A DNA stretch of 64,000 nt from Cedecea sp000277545 (GCA_050847315.1 CP193791.1); one strand, 5' to 3'. Shown: positions 1-9,109, numbered from the stretch's first letter. Translations and numbers: made by a program. The notes: generated by a model not told the origin, from the sequence alone.

Positions 1-3000
1 TGCAAACCCAGGGCGCCATGCTGGTGTCCGGGCAGAACGTCACCAACGGCGGCCTGTGGCAGGCGCAGTACCTGAAGCTGAACGCTCTGCAACTGCAAAA
101 TAACGGCACGCTGCAAAGCACCGGTAACCTCGATCTGGCGCTGGCATCCGGCCTGACGAATAGCGGCTCAATAACGGCCAATAACGCGGCCACCGTCACG
201 GCGCCGGGGATAACAAACCAGGGGCAGATCCAGGCCAAAAATGTTGCGCTCAGCGGCAATTCACTCAATAACGGCGGCACTATCAGCGGCGTTGACGGAC
301 TGGGGCTCTCGCTGGGCGGTAACCTGGACGTGCAAAGCGGCGCGAAACTGCTGACCAATGGCTTGCTGACCGTTGGGGCCAATATCATCACCAACCTCGG
401 CCACGTTCAGGGCAACGCGGTGACGCTCAACGCGGCCGCACTGAACAATCAGGGACGTATAGAAGCGAATTCTGCCCTCACCGGCACGCTGAGCGGCAGC
501 CTGGATAACGGACAGAATGCGGTCTTGCTCAGCCAGGGCAGCCTGGATCTTGGGGCGCAGCAGCTAACCAATACCGGCACCGTTCAGGGGAACGGCAATA
601 CTCGGATCGACCTGCGTGAGCGCGGCAGCAACCAGGGCCAGCTCCTGAGCGGCGGTCTGCTTACGCTCAACGCGCCTGGGTTTACCAACGGCGGCTGGGT
701 GCAGGGCTATGCGCTGGCGCTTAATGCGGGCTCGCTCAGCAACAGCGGGACGGTGCTGGCACAGCAGCAGGGGACGATCGGCGGCAGCTATATCCTGAAT
801 AACGGCATGTTACAGGGGGGGAGTTTAACCGTTAATCCAGGGCAACTGGACAACAACGGCACAGTGTATGCCACACAGAGCCTGGGCATCACGGCCAGCC
901 AGGTTAACAGCTCTGCCGGGGCGCGGCTGCTTAGCCAGGGCAACATGGGAATTAACGCCGGGAATACCAGCCTGCAGGGGCAGGTGGCGGCGCTGGGCAA
1001 CCTGTCGCTGAACAGTCAGGGCAGCTACAACCAGCTGACCACGCTGGCGGCTGGCAATACGCTGGCGGTCAGCAGTCAGGGCGATATTAACGTCAATGGC
1101 CTGCTACAGGGCCAGGGCGTGCAGCTCTCTGCCGCAGGCACGTTGAATAATAACGGGCAGGTCCGGGCGGGCTACGGCGAAAGCCACCTCAATGCCGGGC
1201 AGCTGAATCTGAACGGCGCAGGTAGCGTGCAGGCGGGTGGGACGCTGCGCCTGACCAGCCAGAACGGCATCAACAACGCGGGCTTCGTCGGCACCGCCGG
1301 TGATTTAATTGCCAGCGCGGGCGGGACGCTTCTCAACAGCGCCCTGCTGTATGCGGGCAATAACATGAGTCTGTTTGCCAACAGCATTCGCAACTATCGC
1401 GGCGATATTCTGGCGGGCAACAGCCTGTGGATGCAGCGTGATGCGGCGGGCAATGCCAACGCCGAAGTGATGAACACCTCCGGAAGTATTGAAACGCAGA
1501 ATGGTGATATTTCTATTCGCACCTTGCATTTATTGAATACCCGCAATGGCCTTAGTATTCAGCAAACTACAACAAATAATTCGACTGTGGCGGGTATTGG
1601 GAGTGCTTCCATTTTTGTTAAACCAGAGCAATTACCTGGCGGCGCAATGGGGTATTTTACCACTGATGAGGTTGTTCAAGTTGGTTCATGTAATGGCCAC
1701 GGGGCGTGTAATTACGTGCACCACACATATTACCATTATGCCCCCTTCAAAGATTTTGCTACGCAAAAATTCGCAGTTTCACAAACAAATATAACTGTTG
1801 CTACAAATGGTGGAAGCGGCAGGATTGCTGCTGCGGGTAGCATTAACGGTAGTATTGATAATCTCGAAAACCAGGCGAGTAATATTCTTGCGGGTAGCAA
1901 TATTATATTCACCGGAACACAGTTAAATAACCAAAGCTGGCAGGCAGGCACAAACTACGACTTTTTAGTTTACCAATACGCCGATCCTGGTACGCGTAAG
2001 CCTCGATTTGCGAATATTAAAGAGGCTCCGCTTGGCGCCGAAATAAAGGGTAATGGTGCGCAATTTAACCTCACTGGGCATGATACTCAGTATGAGCCGG
2101 GTGAAATTTATCGTTCGGTCATTCAGGCCGGAGGCGCAGTCGTCGCCAACTTTAGCAACAATATCAGCAATACCTCTGTCTCAGCCAATACCCCCGGCTA
2201 TACCCCAGGACGAAGTGCTCCGGGGCTTAATTTAGCCGGTGGTCCTGGTGTAACTGGCGGCGCGCAGGCCACCGATCTAAAGACGGGCACCAATAATACT
2301 GTGACCGCACCGCAGGCAACGATCAATTTGTCTGGAACCGGGATTGGTAACATCGAAAACCCAATCGGAAGCGGCGGATTAGCCGCCGTGAATAGTCGGC
2401 CGCAGAATGGCGCGGACTATGGTCAGGCCGGCGGTAAGATCGCCGATGTCAACCTAGGCCAGCAGGGCGGGCCTGATATTGATTTAGCGGGCAACGCGAC
2501 GGGACTGGCGGATTCGAAGGCGAATGGTGGCAATCTAACGCCTGTAAACGGTGAGACCGTTGAGCTGACCAAACAGCAATCGGGCGAGCCCTCTCGTCAT
2601 AAAAATGATGATATTGCCGCCGCTGCCGCTCAGGTGATAGCGCAATCCAGCGGGGGGAAAACACCGCCTCCGCCGGGCTATGATTATCGCCCCATTGAAC
2701 TGACGAACATCTCGGATATTACCTCGAAGCTGACGGCCAGCGGGTCGCCAGTTAAGCTCAGCGATTATCCGCTGCCTGCCAGCGATAACGGCTATTTTGT
2801 TACGAATAAAGATCCGAAAAGCCCGTATCTGATCGTCACCAATCCCAAGCTGGATAGTCTTGGACAGCTGGACAACAGCCTGTTTAACGATATCTATAAG
2901 CTTGCCGGGATGGCCGGACCAACCGCACCGCAGGAAACGCGCGCCACTTATACCGATACCAATAAATTCCTCGGCTCGGATTATTTCCTGGCTCGACTGA

Positions 3001-6000
3001 ACCTGCGCCCGGACTATGACTACCGCTTCCTCGGGGATGCGGCTTTTGATACCCGCTATGTCAGTAATCAGATCCTGAATCAGACCGGCAACCGCTACGT
3101 GAACGGCGTCGGCTCCGATCTGGAGCAGATGCAGTACCTGATTGACCATGCCGCTCAGGCTCGTGACAAACTGGGTCTTAAACTGGGCGTCAGCCTGTCT
3201 GCCGATCAGGTCGCGGCCCTGGACTCCAGCATCCTGTGGTGGGAAAACGCGGTAATCGACGGGCAAAACGTCCTCGTGCCTAAAATGTATATCTCGCCGA
3301 AGGATGTTGCGGTGAATAACGGCAGCGTCATCGCCGGGAATCAGACGATCCTTAACGCCGGGAATATCACCAACGACGGCAGTACATTGCAGGGCAAAGC
3401 GCTGCTGAGCGCCAGCAGCCAGAACGCCATCAGCAATATTAACGGCGGGGCCATTAACTCGGGCGGCAGCCTGCAGCTCAGCGCCCTGGGCGATATCAAC
3501 AACATAGGCTCCACCATTGCCGGGCAGAAAGTGAGCCTCGAGAGCGTGGGCGGCAGCATTATTAACCAGACGCTGACCAGCCAATGGAATGCCTCCGGCA
3601 AAACCGGCGGCTGGAATGGGATGGATGTAGCCTTCACTCAAACTGACCTGGGCCCACTGGCATCGATTACCGCCGCCGACGGCCTGAGCCTCAGCGCGGG
3701 TAAAGATATCCTCAATACCGGCGCCAATCTCAGCGCAGGTGGCGACATGCTGCTCAAGGCGCTGGATAACATTTCCCTTACGGGCAACCAGCTTGTGGAG
3801 CGCGACCAGCGTGGCCGCAACATCAATGAATCCATCACCAGCCAGGGCAGTAACGTCAACAGTGGGGGGAACTTGAGCCTGCAGGCCGGGCGCGATCTGA
3901 CCGTCACCGGCAGCAACCTCAATGCCGGGGGCAGCGCCGCGCTATGGGCAGGGAACGACCTGACGCTGGACGTGGCGAAGAACAGCCGCCATAGCCAGAC
4001 CAGCAATATGGACATCCTTGATACCAGCAATACCCGCACGACCATTAGCGCCGGGAAGGATCTCTCCCTGGCGGCAGGGCGAGACTTGAGCAGCATTGGC
4101 GCGGCACTGGCAGCAGAAGATAACGTCGGCTTACAGGCCGGCAGGGACGTTAACTTAGATGCGGCGGAATCTACTCACAGCGATAAGTACACCGCGAAGA
4201 AAAAAGTCGATATCAACGAATCCGTGCGCCAGCAGGGCACGGAGATCGCCAGCGGCGGGAACACCACAATTATTGCCGGGCGCGATGTGAACACCCAGGC
4301 CGCGCAGGTGACGGCCCACGGGGATATCGGGGTAGGTGCAGGGCGGGATATCAACCTGGTCACGGCTACCGAGAGCGACTACCACTACGACGAAGAAACC
4401 AAAACCAAAAAAGGTTTCCTCAGCAGCAAAACCACGCACACCATCAACGAAACCAGTTCGACTCGTGAAGCCGGAACGCTGCTGAGCGGCGACAATGTGA
4501 CGCTGAAAGCAGGCAATGACCTGCTGGTGAAAGGCTCATCCGTAGTGGGCGACGGCAATGTGGCGCTGAACGCGGGTAATAACGTCGATATCGTGGCTGC
4601 GACGGACACGGACACCGCCTGGCACTTTAAGGAGACCAAAAAGAGCGGCCTGATGGGCACCGGCGGCATCGGCTTTACCATCGGCAGCAGCAAAAGTACC
4701 TACGATCTGCGTGAGCAAGGCACCACCCAGAGCCAGAGCATCAGTACCGTGGGATCTACCGCCGGCAACGTCAGCGTGAACGCCGGGGGAACGGCGCATA
4801 TTGGCGGTGCCGATCTGGTCGCAAGTAAGGACCTGTCGGTCGCCGGCGGTAGCGTTCTCATTGAGCCGGGGCACGACAAACGTACCCGCGATGAGAAATT
4901 TGAGCAGAAGAGCACCGGGCTGACCGTGGCGCTGTCCGGGGCGGTAGGCGACGCTGTCAACAGCGCGGTAGAGACCGCGCAAACAACCAAAAATGAAAGT
5001 GACGGCAGACTGGCTGCCCTGCAGGCCACGAAAACGGCGCTGGCCGGGGGCCAGGCATATCTGAACGCCCAGAAAGCGGGGGCAGAAAAAGATCCTGATA
5101 ACGGTATCCGGGTAAGCGTCTCCCTGACCACGCAAAAATCGAAATCTGAGCAGCACGCCGAGTCGGATGTGGTCAAAGGCTCGACCCTCACGGCCGGGAA
5201 TGATCTGAGCATCACCGCCACCGGAAAAGGAAACAGTGCGGACAGCGGCAATATCCTGATTGGCGGCAGCCAGCTCAAAGCAGGGGGAGACACTTCTCTG
5301 GCGGCGAGCAACGACATTCTGCTGAGCGGAGCAGCCAATACGCAGCTGACGACCGACAAAAACAGCAGCAGCGGCGGAGGTATTGGCGTTGGTTTCGGCG
5401 TGAACAGCGGTTCGGCGGGGCTCAGCGTCTTTGCCAACGTCAACGCCGCCAACGGTAAGGACAAAGGGAACGGCACCAGCTGGACGGAAACCACGCTCGA
5501 CAGCGGGGGCGCGGTGTCGCTCACCAGCGGCCGGGACGCCATTCTGAACGGGGCCCAGGTCAACGGCGATAAAGTTGTCGCCGATATTGGCCGGGATCTG
5601 CTGATCGGCAGCCAGCAGGACTCGAATAGCTACGACAGCAAGCAAACCAGTGTGGCTGCAGGCGGGAGCTACACCTTCGGAGGCGGTGGTGGTTCTGGCT
5701 ATATCAGCCTCAGCCAGGACAAGATGAAGAGCACCTATGACTCGGTGCTGGAGCAAAGTGGTATTTTTGCCGGAAACGGCGGCTTTGACATTACCGTGGG
5801 CAACCATACTCAGTTGAACGGGGCGGTGATCGCCAGCCGGGCCGGGGCGGATAAAAACAGCCTCGATACCGGGACACTGGGCTTCTCTGATATCGGCAAC
5901 AAAGCCGACTATAAAGTCAGCCACAGCGGCATCAGCCTGTCCGGTGGCACGAATATGTCCCCTGGATCAATGCTGGCCGCTAACGGCCTCGCGAACGTCG

Positions 6001-7565
6001 GCACGCTGCTGGCCGGGATGAACGGGAAAGGTCACGCCGAAGGCACCACGCAATCCGCCGTGGCGGATGGTAGTATCACGGTTCGTGACAAGGCGAATCA
6101 GCAGCAGGACGTTGCCACGCTGAGTCGCGACACCGAACATGCCAACGGCAGCATCGGGCAGATCTTTAACAAAGAGGAAGAGCAAAAACGCCTGCAGACG
6201 GCGCAGCTGGTGGGTGAGATCGGCGGCCAGATGACCGGCGTGGTGGCCACCTATGGCGATCTGCAGGCGCTGGATGCCGTGCGTGCAAAAGATAGCAAAT
6301 ACGCCAGCATGAGCGCTGCAGAACTGCGTAATACGGAGGACTACCAAAAAGCCTTTGGCGACTACGGCATCGGCGGTAAATACCAGATGGTGGCGCAGTC
6401 GGTGAGCGGCATTCTGGCGGGCGCCGCCGGGGGCGATTTCAATAAAGCCCTGGCGGGTGGCCTGAACCCGGTGATGGCGCAGGTTATTAAAGGGGCCACT
6501 ACCAGGGGTGACGAAGTCAATGAACCTGCCAATCTGATGGCGCACGCGGTCTGGGGCGCTCTGGCGGCGCAGCTTTCAGGCGGCAATGCAGCGGCAGGCG
6601 CGGCGGGCGCATTCAGCGGCGAGCTGGCCGCAAGGCATATCGCCGCCGAGATGTTCCCGGATACAAAACCTGGGGATTTGAATCAGGACCAGAAACAGCT
6701 CGTTAGTTTGCTGGGCACCATGGCGGCAGGGATCGCCGGCGGCGTGGTGGGGAATAGCACCGCAGCGGCGACCACGGGCGCGCAGGCCGGGAAGAATGCG
6801 GTTGAGAATAATGGGTTAAGTAGCACTCAAGCACTGACCTTTGATAAAGAGCTGTCGGACTGCCGAAAATCCGGCAGTGACTGCCAGGCAGTGATTGATA
6901 AGTGGAAACAGGTTAGCGACAAGCAAAGCGCCGAAACAGACCAGAAGCTGAAAGACGATCCGCTAGCGGCCCGAGTGATGGATAAGGAAGTTGCTCAGGG
7001 CGGCTATGATATGGCAGAACGTCCAGGCTGGCTGAGTAACATTGGTGCAGATGTAATGACCAGTGATGAGGCTAAAGCTTACGTGCAGCAGTGGAATGGT
7101 CAGGATCTGGCTAATATTGATGTTAACAGCCCGACCTGGACGAAGTTTGCGGTATTTGCCTCAGATCCAGAAAACCAGGCCATGTTAGTTTCGGGTGGGT
7201 TACTGGCAAAAAGTTTAGTGCAACTAACAAAGGCTACTATAACCAACTTATCCCAAGGCGGAGCACCATTTGCAATAAAAAGTATGCAAGTTGGATTACG
7301 TAATCCACAATATGTGGATGAGCTTAAAAAAGATATGACGAGTGGTAATTACAGATTTACTGCACCCGAGGGGCGTATTGCTGGATATGTTGATAGCAAA
7401 GGTAATTATTATATATCTGAAGGCAACCATAGGATGGTGGCTGCCCAGGAAATATACAAAAAAACAGGAGATGCTTCATATATAGAAAAACTTATACAAA
7501 ATGGCTCATGGACTCAGACTAAAAATGCTCCGGCTGGCGCTTCTTCTATGCCGACAAGAAAATGA
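1..7565 (+). CDS. cdiA: CdiA contact-dependent inhibition effector, 5' truncated by window edge
   Basis: The frame is open from the first base, so this is the C-terminal part (about 2,520 residues) of a giant CDI exoprotein; its start and partner cdiB lie to the left. Most of it is filamentous-haemagglutinin repeat (recurring NAGG/AGRDL/SLNAG-type motifs). A lower-GC non-repeat block lies at about 1530-2110, and a segment typical of CdiA/FHA at about 2740-3300 separates two repeat regions. The pretoxin segment (about 6095-6812) ends in VENN at 6801-6812. The variable CdiA-CT of 250 residues follows and becomes AT-rich after about 7190. Its tail carries EGNHR near 7420 and MPTRK at the end, resembling ParB/sulfiredoxin-like toxin domains; the toxin activity is not established. 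CdiA is known to be exported by CdiB and to deliver the CT into neighbouring cells. Confidence 0.93.
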   Translation, partial: QTQGAMLVSGQNVTNGGLWQAQYLKLNALQLQNNGTLQSTGNLDLALASGLTNSGSITANNAATVTAPGITNQGQIQAKNVALSGNSLNNGGTISGVDGLGLSLGGNLDVQSGAKLLTNGLLTVGANIITNLGHVQGNAVTLNAAALNNQGRIEANSALTGTLSGSLDNGQNAVLLSQGSLDLGAQQLTNTGTVQGNGNTRIDLRERGSNQGQLLSGGLLTLNAPGFTNGGWVQGYALALNAGSLSNSGTVLAQQQGTIGGSYILNNGMLQGGSLTVNPGQLDNNGTVYATQSLGITASQVNSSAGARLLSQGNMGINAGNTSLQGQVAALGNLSLNSQGSYNQLTTLAAGNTLAVSSQGDINVNGLLQGQGVQLSAAGTLNNNGQVRAGYGESHLNAGQLNLNGAGSVQAGGTLRLTSQNGINNAGFVGTAGDLIASAGGTLLNSALLYAGNNMSLFANSIRNYRGDILAGNSLWMQRDAAGNANAEVMNTSGSIETQNGDISIRTLHLLNTRNGLSIQQTTTNNSTVAGIGSASIFVKPEQLPGGAMGYFTTDEVVQVGSCNGHGACNYVHHTYYHYAPFKDFATQKFAVSQTNITVATNGGSGRIAAAGSINGSIDNLENQASNILAGSNIIFTGTQLNNQSWQAGTNYDFLVYQYADPGTRKPRFANIKEAPLGAEIKGNGAQFNLTGHDTQYEPGEIYRSVIQAGGAVVANFSNNISNTSVSANTPGYTPGRSAPGLNLAGGPGVTGGAQATDLKTGTNNTVTAPQATINLSGTGIGNIENPIGSGGLAAVNSRPQNGADYGQAGGKIADVNLGQQGGPDIDLAGNATGLADSKANGGNLTPVNGETVELTKQQSGEPSRHKNDDIAAAAAQVIAQSSGGKTPPPPGYDYRPIELTNISDITSKLTASGSPVKLSDYPLPASDNGYFVTNKDPKSPYLIVTNPKLDSLGQLDNSLFNDIYKLAGMAGPTAPQETRATYTDTNKFLGSDYFLARLNLRPDYDYRFLGDAAFDTRYVSNQILNQTGNRYVNGVGSDLEQMQYLIDHAAQARDKLGLKLGVSLSADQVAALDSSILWWENAVIDGQNVLVPKMYISPKDVAVNNGSVIAGNQTILNAGNITNDGSTLQGKALLSASSQNAISNINGGAINSGGSLQLSALGDINNIGSTIAGQKVSLESVGGSIINQTLTSQWNASGKTGGWNGMDVAFTQTDLGPLASITAADGLSLSAGKDILNTGANLSAGGDMLLKALDNISLTGNQLVERDQRGRNINESITSQGSNVNSGGNLSLQAGRDLTVTGSNLNAGGSAALWAGNDLTLDVAKNSRHSQTSNMDILDTSNTRTTISAGKDLSLAAGRDLSSIGAALAAEDNVGLQAGRDVNLDAAESTHSDKYTAKKKVDINESVRQQGTEIASGGNTTIIAGRDVNTQAAQVTAHGDIGVGAGRDINLVTATESDYHYDEETKTKKGFLSSKTTHTINETSSTREAGTLLSGDNVTLKAGNDLLVKGSSVVGDGNVALNAGNNVDIVAATDTDTAWHFKETKKSGLMGTGGIGFTIGSSKSTYDLREQGTTQSQSISTVGSTAGNVSVNAGGTAHIGGADLVASKDLSVAGGSVLIEPGHDKRTRDEKFEQKSTGLTVALSGAVGDAVNSAVETAQTTKNESDGRLAALQATKTALAGGQAYLNAQKAGAEKDPDNGIRVSVSLTTQKSKSEQHAESDVVKGSTLTAGNDLSITATGKGNSADSGNILIGGSQLKAGGDTSLAASNDILLSGAANTQLTTDKNSSSGGGIGVGFGVNSGSAGLSVFANVNAANGKDKGNGTSWTETTLDSGGAVSLTSGRDAILNGAQVNGDKVVADIGRDLLIGSQQDSNSYDSKQTSVAAGGSYTFGGGGGSGYISLSQDKMKSTYDSVLEQSGIFAGNGGFDITVGNHTQLNGAVIASRAGADKNSLDTGTLGFSDIGNKADYKVSHSGISLSGGTNMSPGSMLAANGLANVGTLLAGMNGKGHAEGTTQSAVADGSITVRDKANQQQDVATLSRDTEHANGSIGQIFNKEEEQKRLQTAQLVGEIGGQMTGVVATYGDLQALDAVRAKDSKYASMSAAELRNTEDYQKAFGDYGIGGKYQMVAQSVSGILAGAAGGDFNKALAGGLNPVMAQVIKGATTRGDEVNEPANLMAHAVWGALAAQLSGGNAAAGAAGAFSGELAARHIAAEMFPDTKPGDLNQDQKQLVSLLGTMAAGIAGGVVGNSTAAATTGAQAGKNAVENNGLSSTQALTFDKELSDCRKSGSDCQAVIDKWKQVSDKQSAETDQKLKDDPLAARVMDKEVAQGGYDMAERPGWLSNIGADVMTSDEAKAYVQQWNGQDLANIDVNSPTWTKFAVFASDPENQAMLVSGGLLAKSLVQLTKATITNLSQGGAPFAIKSMQVGLRNPQYVDELKKDMTSGNYRFTAPEGRIAGYVDSKGNYYISEGNHRMVAAQEIYKKTGDASYIEKLIQNGSWTQTKNAPAGASSMPTRK
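1530..2110 (+). other. Low-GC non-repeat block in CdiA, probable receptor-binding region
   Basis: Within the GC-rich haemagglutinin repeats, this stretch is clearly more AT-rich and encodes non-repetitive, aromatic-rich protein (for example CNYVHHTYYHYAPF near 1710-1745). In characterised CdiA proteins the receptor-binding domain lies between the two FHA repeat regions, as here. The assignment is by position and composition only. Confidence 0.45.
6095..6812 (+). repeat. Pretoxin segment ending in VENN, copy A (in cdiA)
   Basis: This 718-bp coding stretch is repeated without indels at 12104-12821 (about 34 mismatches by eye, roughly 95% identity), and its last 401 bp recur at 14216-14616. Toxin sequence diverges completely right after the VENN codons, so the repeats could act as homology for exchange of C-terminal toxins. 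Confidence 0.9.
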
Positions 7566-7597
7566 TGAATTTTATGAATATTAATGAAGGGGGCTGC

Positions 7598-7924
7598 GTG
7601 TATAAAAATGAAGTATACGTGAGAATGCTAGGGCTTGCGCTGCCTTACATACGAAACCTACTACAACTGGAAAAGAAAGAAAAAATTCTGAATTTATCTT
7701 GCTATCTGGAAACTGATCTTGTTCATAATTTGACGGTTACCATCCTAGATAAAAACTTTACGGATCACGACATATGGTTTTTGAATCACCAAGCAAAAGC
7801 TTACTTTGAAAAATGTAATGAAGATATATCGCCAAATTACAATCAACATATTACGTATATAAAAGAGTTATTTAATATGGTTCCTGGCGATTTGAAATCT
7901 AAATTAACGTGGATTGGCCCATAA
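7598..7924 (+). CDS. cdiI: CdiI immunity protein, cognate to the main CdiA-CT
   Basis: This is a small soluble protein (about 108 residues) directly behind the cdiA stop, as expected for the immunity protein that neutralises its own CdiA-CT. The frame also has ATGs at 7562 and 7565, overlapping the cdiA stop. The only good ribosome-binding site, however, is GAAGGGGG at 7586-7593, four bases before GTG 7598, so that start is preferred. No signal peptide or membrane segment is visible. It is AT-rich like the toxin end of cdiA, consistent with toxin and immunity moving as one cassette. The function comes from context; I do not recognise a named immunity family. Confidence 0.75.
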   Translation: MYKNEVYVRMLGLALPYIRNLLQLEKKEKILNLSCYLETDLVHNLTVTILDKNFTDHDIWFLNHQAKAYFEKCNEDISPNYNQHITYIKELFNMVPGDLKSKLTWIGP

Positions 7925-7961
7925 TAAAATAAATCGCATACCTTCATTGTTGATGTTTTAG

Positions 7962-7978
7962 TTTATATGCCAGTCAGT
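7962..7978. repeat. Short copy of the sequence found downstream of symE remnants
   Basis: TTTATATGCCAGTCAGT matches the bases just after the terminator at 15543-15560 with one or two changes. There it lies between the terminator and a symE remnant. It marks a module boundary behind cdiI; no symE reading frame survives here. Confidence 0.4.
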
Positions 7979-8000
7979 CACTTGCCTAATTTTGCGGTGA

Positions 8001-8084
8001 ATGGAGATGGCTTGGCAATGGAATACTCTTAAACCACCGACAAAAATTGATATCATCAGACCAGAGAAGAAGACAAAGGGATAA
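8001..8084 (+). pseudogene. C-terminal remnant of an orphan CdiA-type toxin
   Basis: An open frame of 27 codons ends with KIDIIRPEKKTKG and a stop two bases before the ATG of the following immunity gene. Toxin-stop/immunity-start spacing of this kind recurs across the array. An in-frame stop lies just before 8001, so only the toxin end remains. No function can be assigned. Confidence 0.4.
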
Positions 8085-8086
8085 AT

Positions 8087-8511
8087 ATGTCAGTAGAGGA
8101 TGTGAGAAAATTGACTCGATTAATATACCTAACGATAACCGTAACACGGTTAGTCTGGGTATATCGGATCATTTAACTTGGGATGATTCTATTGGCGAAC
8201 ATTTGTATAAGCTTCAAGAAAAAATAAATGCTTATATTGATTTTATTGAAAGCGGAGAGATATATGAAGCATTTCCTGCATCAAAAGATACAGAGCTTAA
8301 AATTATAGATATTTATTTCAAATATAATCCTGCAGGAGAGGCGATTTCTTTTTTAGAACAGGTGTCGAATGTTCTGCAATCAATCAACATAGAATTAAGT
8401 TATCAAACATTGAAATTACAAAAATCCCAACCTCTCGCGGTTGGGATTTTCACGTTAAGTCTCAGTTCTTACCCCGCTTCAGGCCGTCATAGCGGGGCGA
8501 TTCCCGTCTGA
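8087..8511 (+). pseudogene. DUF6572-like orphan immunity gene with apparent 1-bp frameshift
   Basis: From about 8109 the frame encodes a protein that I recognise, from memory, as DUF6572-like (KIDSIN..., SDHLTWDD, LQEKINAYIDFIESGEIYE). The expected N-terminus MSVEDVRK is present at ATG 8087 with a good site (AAAGGG at 8075-8080) but in another frame. Adding one A to the A run at 8107-8110 would join MSVEDVRK to IDSIN. The frame also runs past the expected end, through the terminator at 8421-8450 and into the 3' end of symE. It is probably a decayed immunity gene, or a homopolymer sequencing error. Confidence 0.6.
8421..8450 (+). terminator. Intrinsic-type terminator after orphan immunity gene
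   Basis: A perfect 12-bp stem (AAAATCCCAACC / GGTTGGGATTTT) has a 6-base loop. It would work in both directions, between the immunity gene and the convergent symE. The same kind of hairpin recurs at 14060 and 15513. Confidence 0.8.
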
Positions 8512-8902
8512 TAACCGGGATATCGCCGGTATCGTTCAATGCTCCAGGAAAGCTTTTGATCCACTGCTGCATCTTCTTCTTGTTGAAATGTGTGACGCTT
8601 AACCCCTCGGCACAGCCCCAAAGTTCGCGGCTGTTCTGGGTGGTGATCACAATGCAGTCCGGCATCACCCGGATTTTTATCGGCATACCCGGTGTAAACC
8701 CGGCCTGTGAAATCCACGTGCCCTGAAGCGGCAGATAGTCGTACCGAACCCGATCGTAAAACTCAGTGCGTGAAGGTGGGGCCGGTGGCAAGCACTTATC
8801 TGGTTTATTGCGTGCCGAATCGCAGTATTCAGCGTTATTTTCCGGTGCGGTTGATTTTGTTTTGGAAATAGTGACTTCTGGCTTAAAATTCTTCGCAGCC
8901 AT
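8462..8902 (-). CDS. symE: SymE-family type I toxin
   Basis: The protein is 146 residues starting at ATG 8902, which has GAGGAG six bases upstream. The core YLPLQGTWISQAGFTPG followed by MPIKIRVMPDCIVIT matches the SymE motif of aliphatics, LxGxW, AGF and a conserved CIV segment. E. coli SymE is a small AbrB-fold, SOS-induced protein that inhibits translation and condenses the nucleoid, and is silenced by the antisense RNA SymR. The tail here differs from E. coli SymE (which ends in an SARKQKQV-type segment) and is longer. An SOS box and a predicted SymR lie at the 5' end. It is convergent with the preceding immunity gene and the only apparently intact symE in an array holding several symE remnants. 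Confidence 0.85.
   Translation of the reverse strand: MAAKNFKPEVTISKTKSTAPENNAEYCDSARNKPDKCLPPAPPSRTEFYDRVRYDYLPLQGTWISQAGFTPGMPIKIRVMPDCIVITTQNSRELWGCAEGLSVTHFNKKKMQQWIKSFPGALNDTGDIPVIRRESPRYDGLKRGKN
8862..8889 (+). promoter_or_regulatory. Predicted promoter for the SymR antisense RNA
   Basis: TTGGAA (8862-8867) and TAAAAT (8884-8889) are separated by 16 bases on the strand opposite symE. A start near 8896 would produce an RNA covering the symE start codon and ribosome-binding site. Confidence 0.5.
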
Positions 8903-8970
8903 GTTCAACTCCTCTTTAGTTGCATGTGGTCAGCGACATGGAGGTGGTGAGACACCTTTATGTCGCGCTA
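8896..8970 (+). ncRNA. symR: Predicted SymR antisense RNA
   Basis: Opposite the symE 5' end, about 75 nt can be drawn from the predicted promoter to a strong hairpin: GCGACAT (8933-8939) pairs with ATGTCGC (8960-8966), and an inner AGGTG (8942-8946) pairs with CACCT (8953-8957). E. coli SymR has about this length, position and a GC-rich stem, and blocks symE translation by pairing with its leader. Ends are approximate. Confidence 0.6.
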
Positions 8971-9029
8971 CTTAATCATTAATTTCTTATGTCGTACTTC
9001 TCTTCTGTAAGCCATTCGCTTCAACACCT

Positions 9030-9062
9030 GGGTATTATATCATGCTGTACAAAAACACAGAG
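9030..9062 (-). promoter_or_regulatory. LexA (SOS) box and promoter of symE
   Basis: CTGTACAAAAACACAG at 9045-9060 is an exact CTGT-N8-ACAG LexA half-site pair. On the minus strand it lies just upstream of TATAAT at about 9033-9038, so LexA would cover the promoter. E. coli symE is likewise SOS-controlled. Confidence 0.7.
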
Positions 9063-9109
9063 CCTGATTCACTGGCTATATACAATCTTGCGAGGTGTCT
9101 TCTAAAAAT

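Noticed and set aside
2535..3641. Long open frame (368 codons) antisense to cdiA
   Set aside because: It is a mirror of the codon bias of GC-rich repeats; composition is unlike a real protein and cdiA covers it entirely.
3600..5300. Regularly spaced short repeats resembling a CRISPR array
   Set aside because: They are degenerate coding repeats of the haemagglutinin type, in frame, with no constant repeat-spacer structure; no cas genes are present.
4536..5924. Long open frame (462 codons) antisense to cdiA
   Set aside because: Same reason; no recognisable domain, no ribosome-binding site, fully inside the cdiA repeat region.
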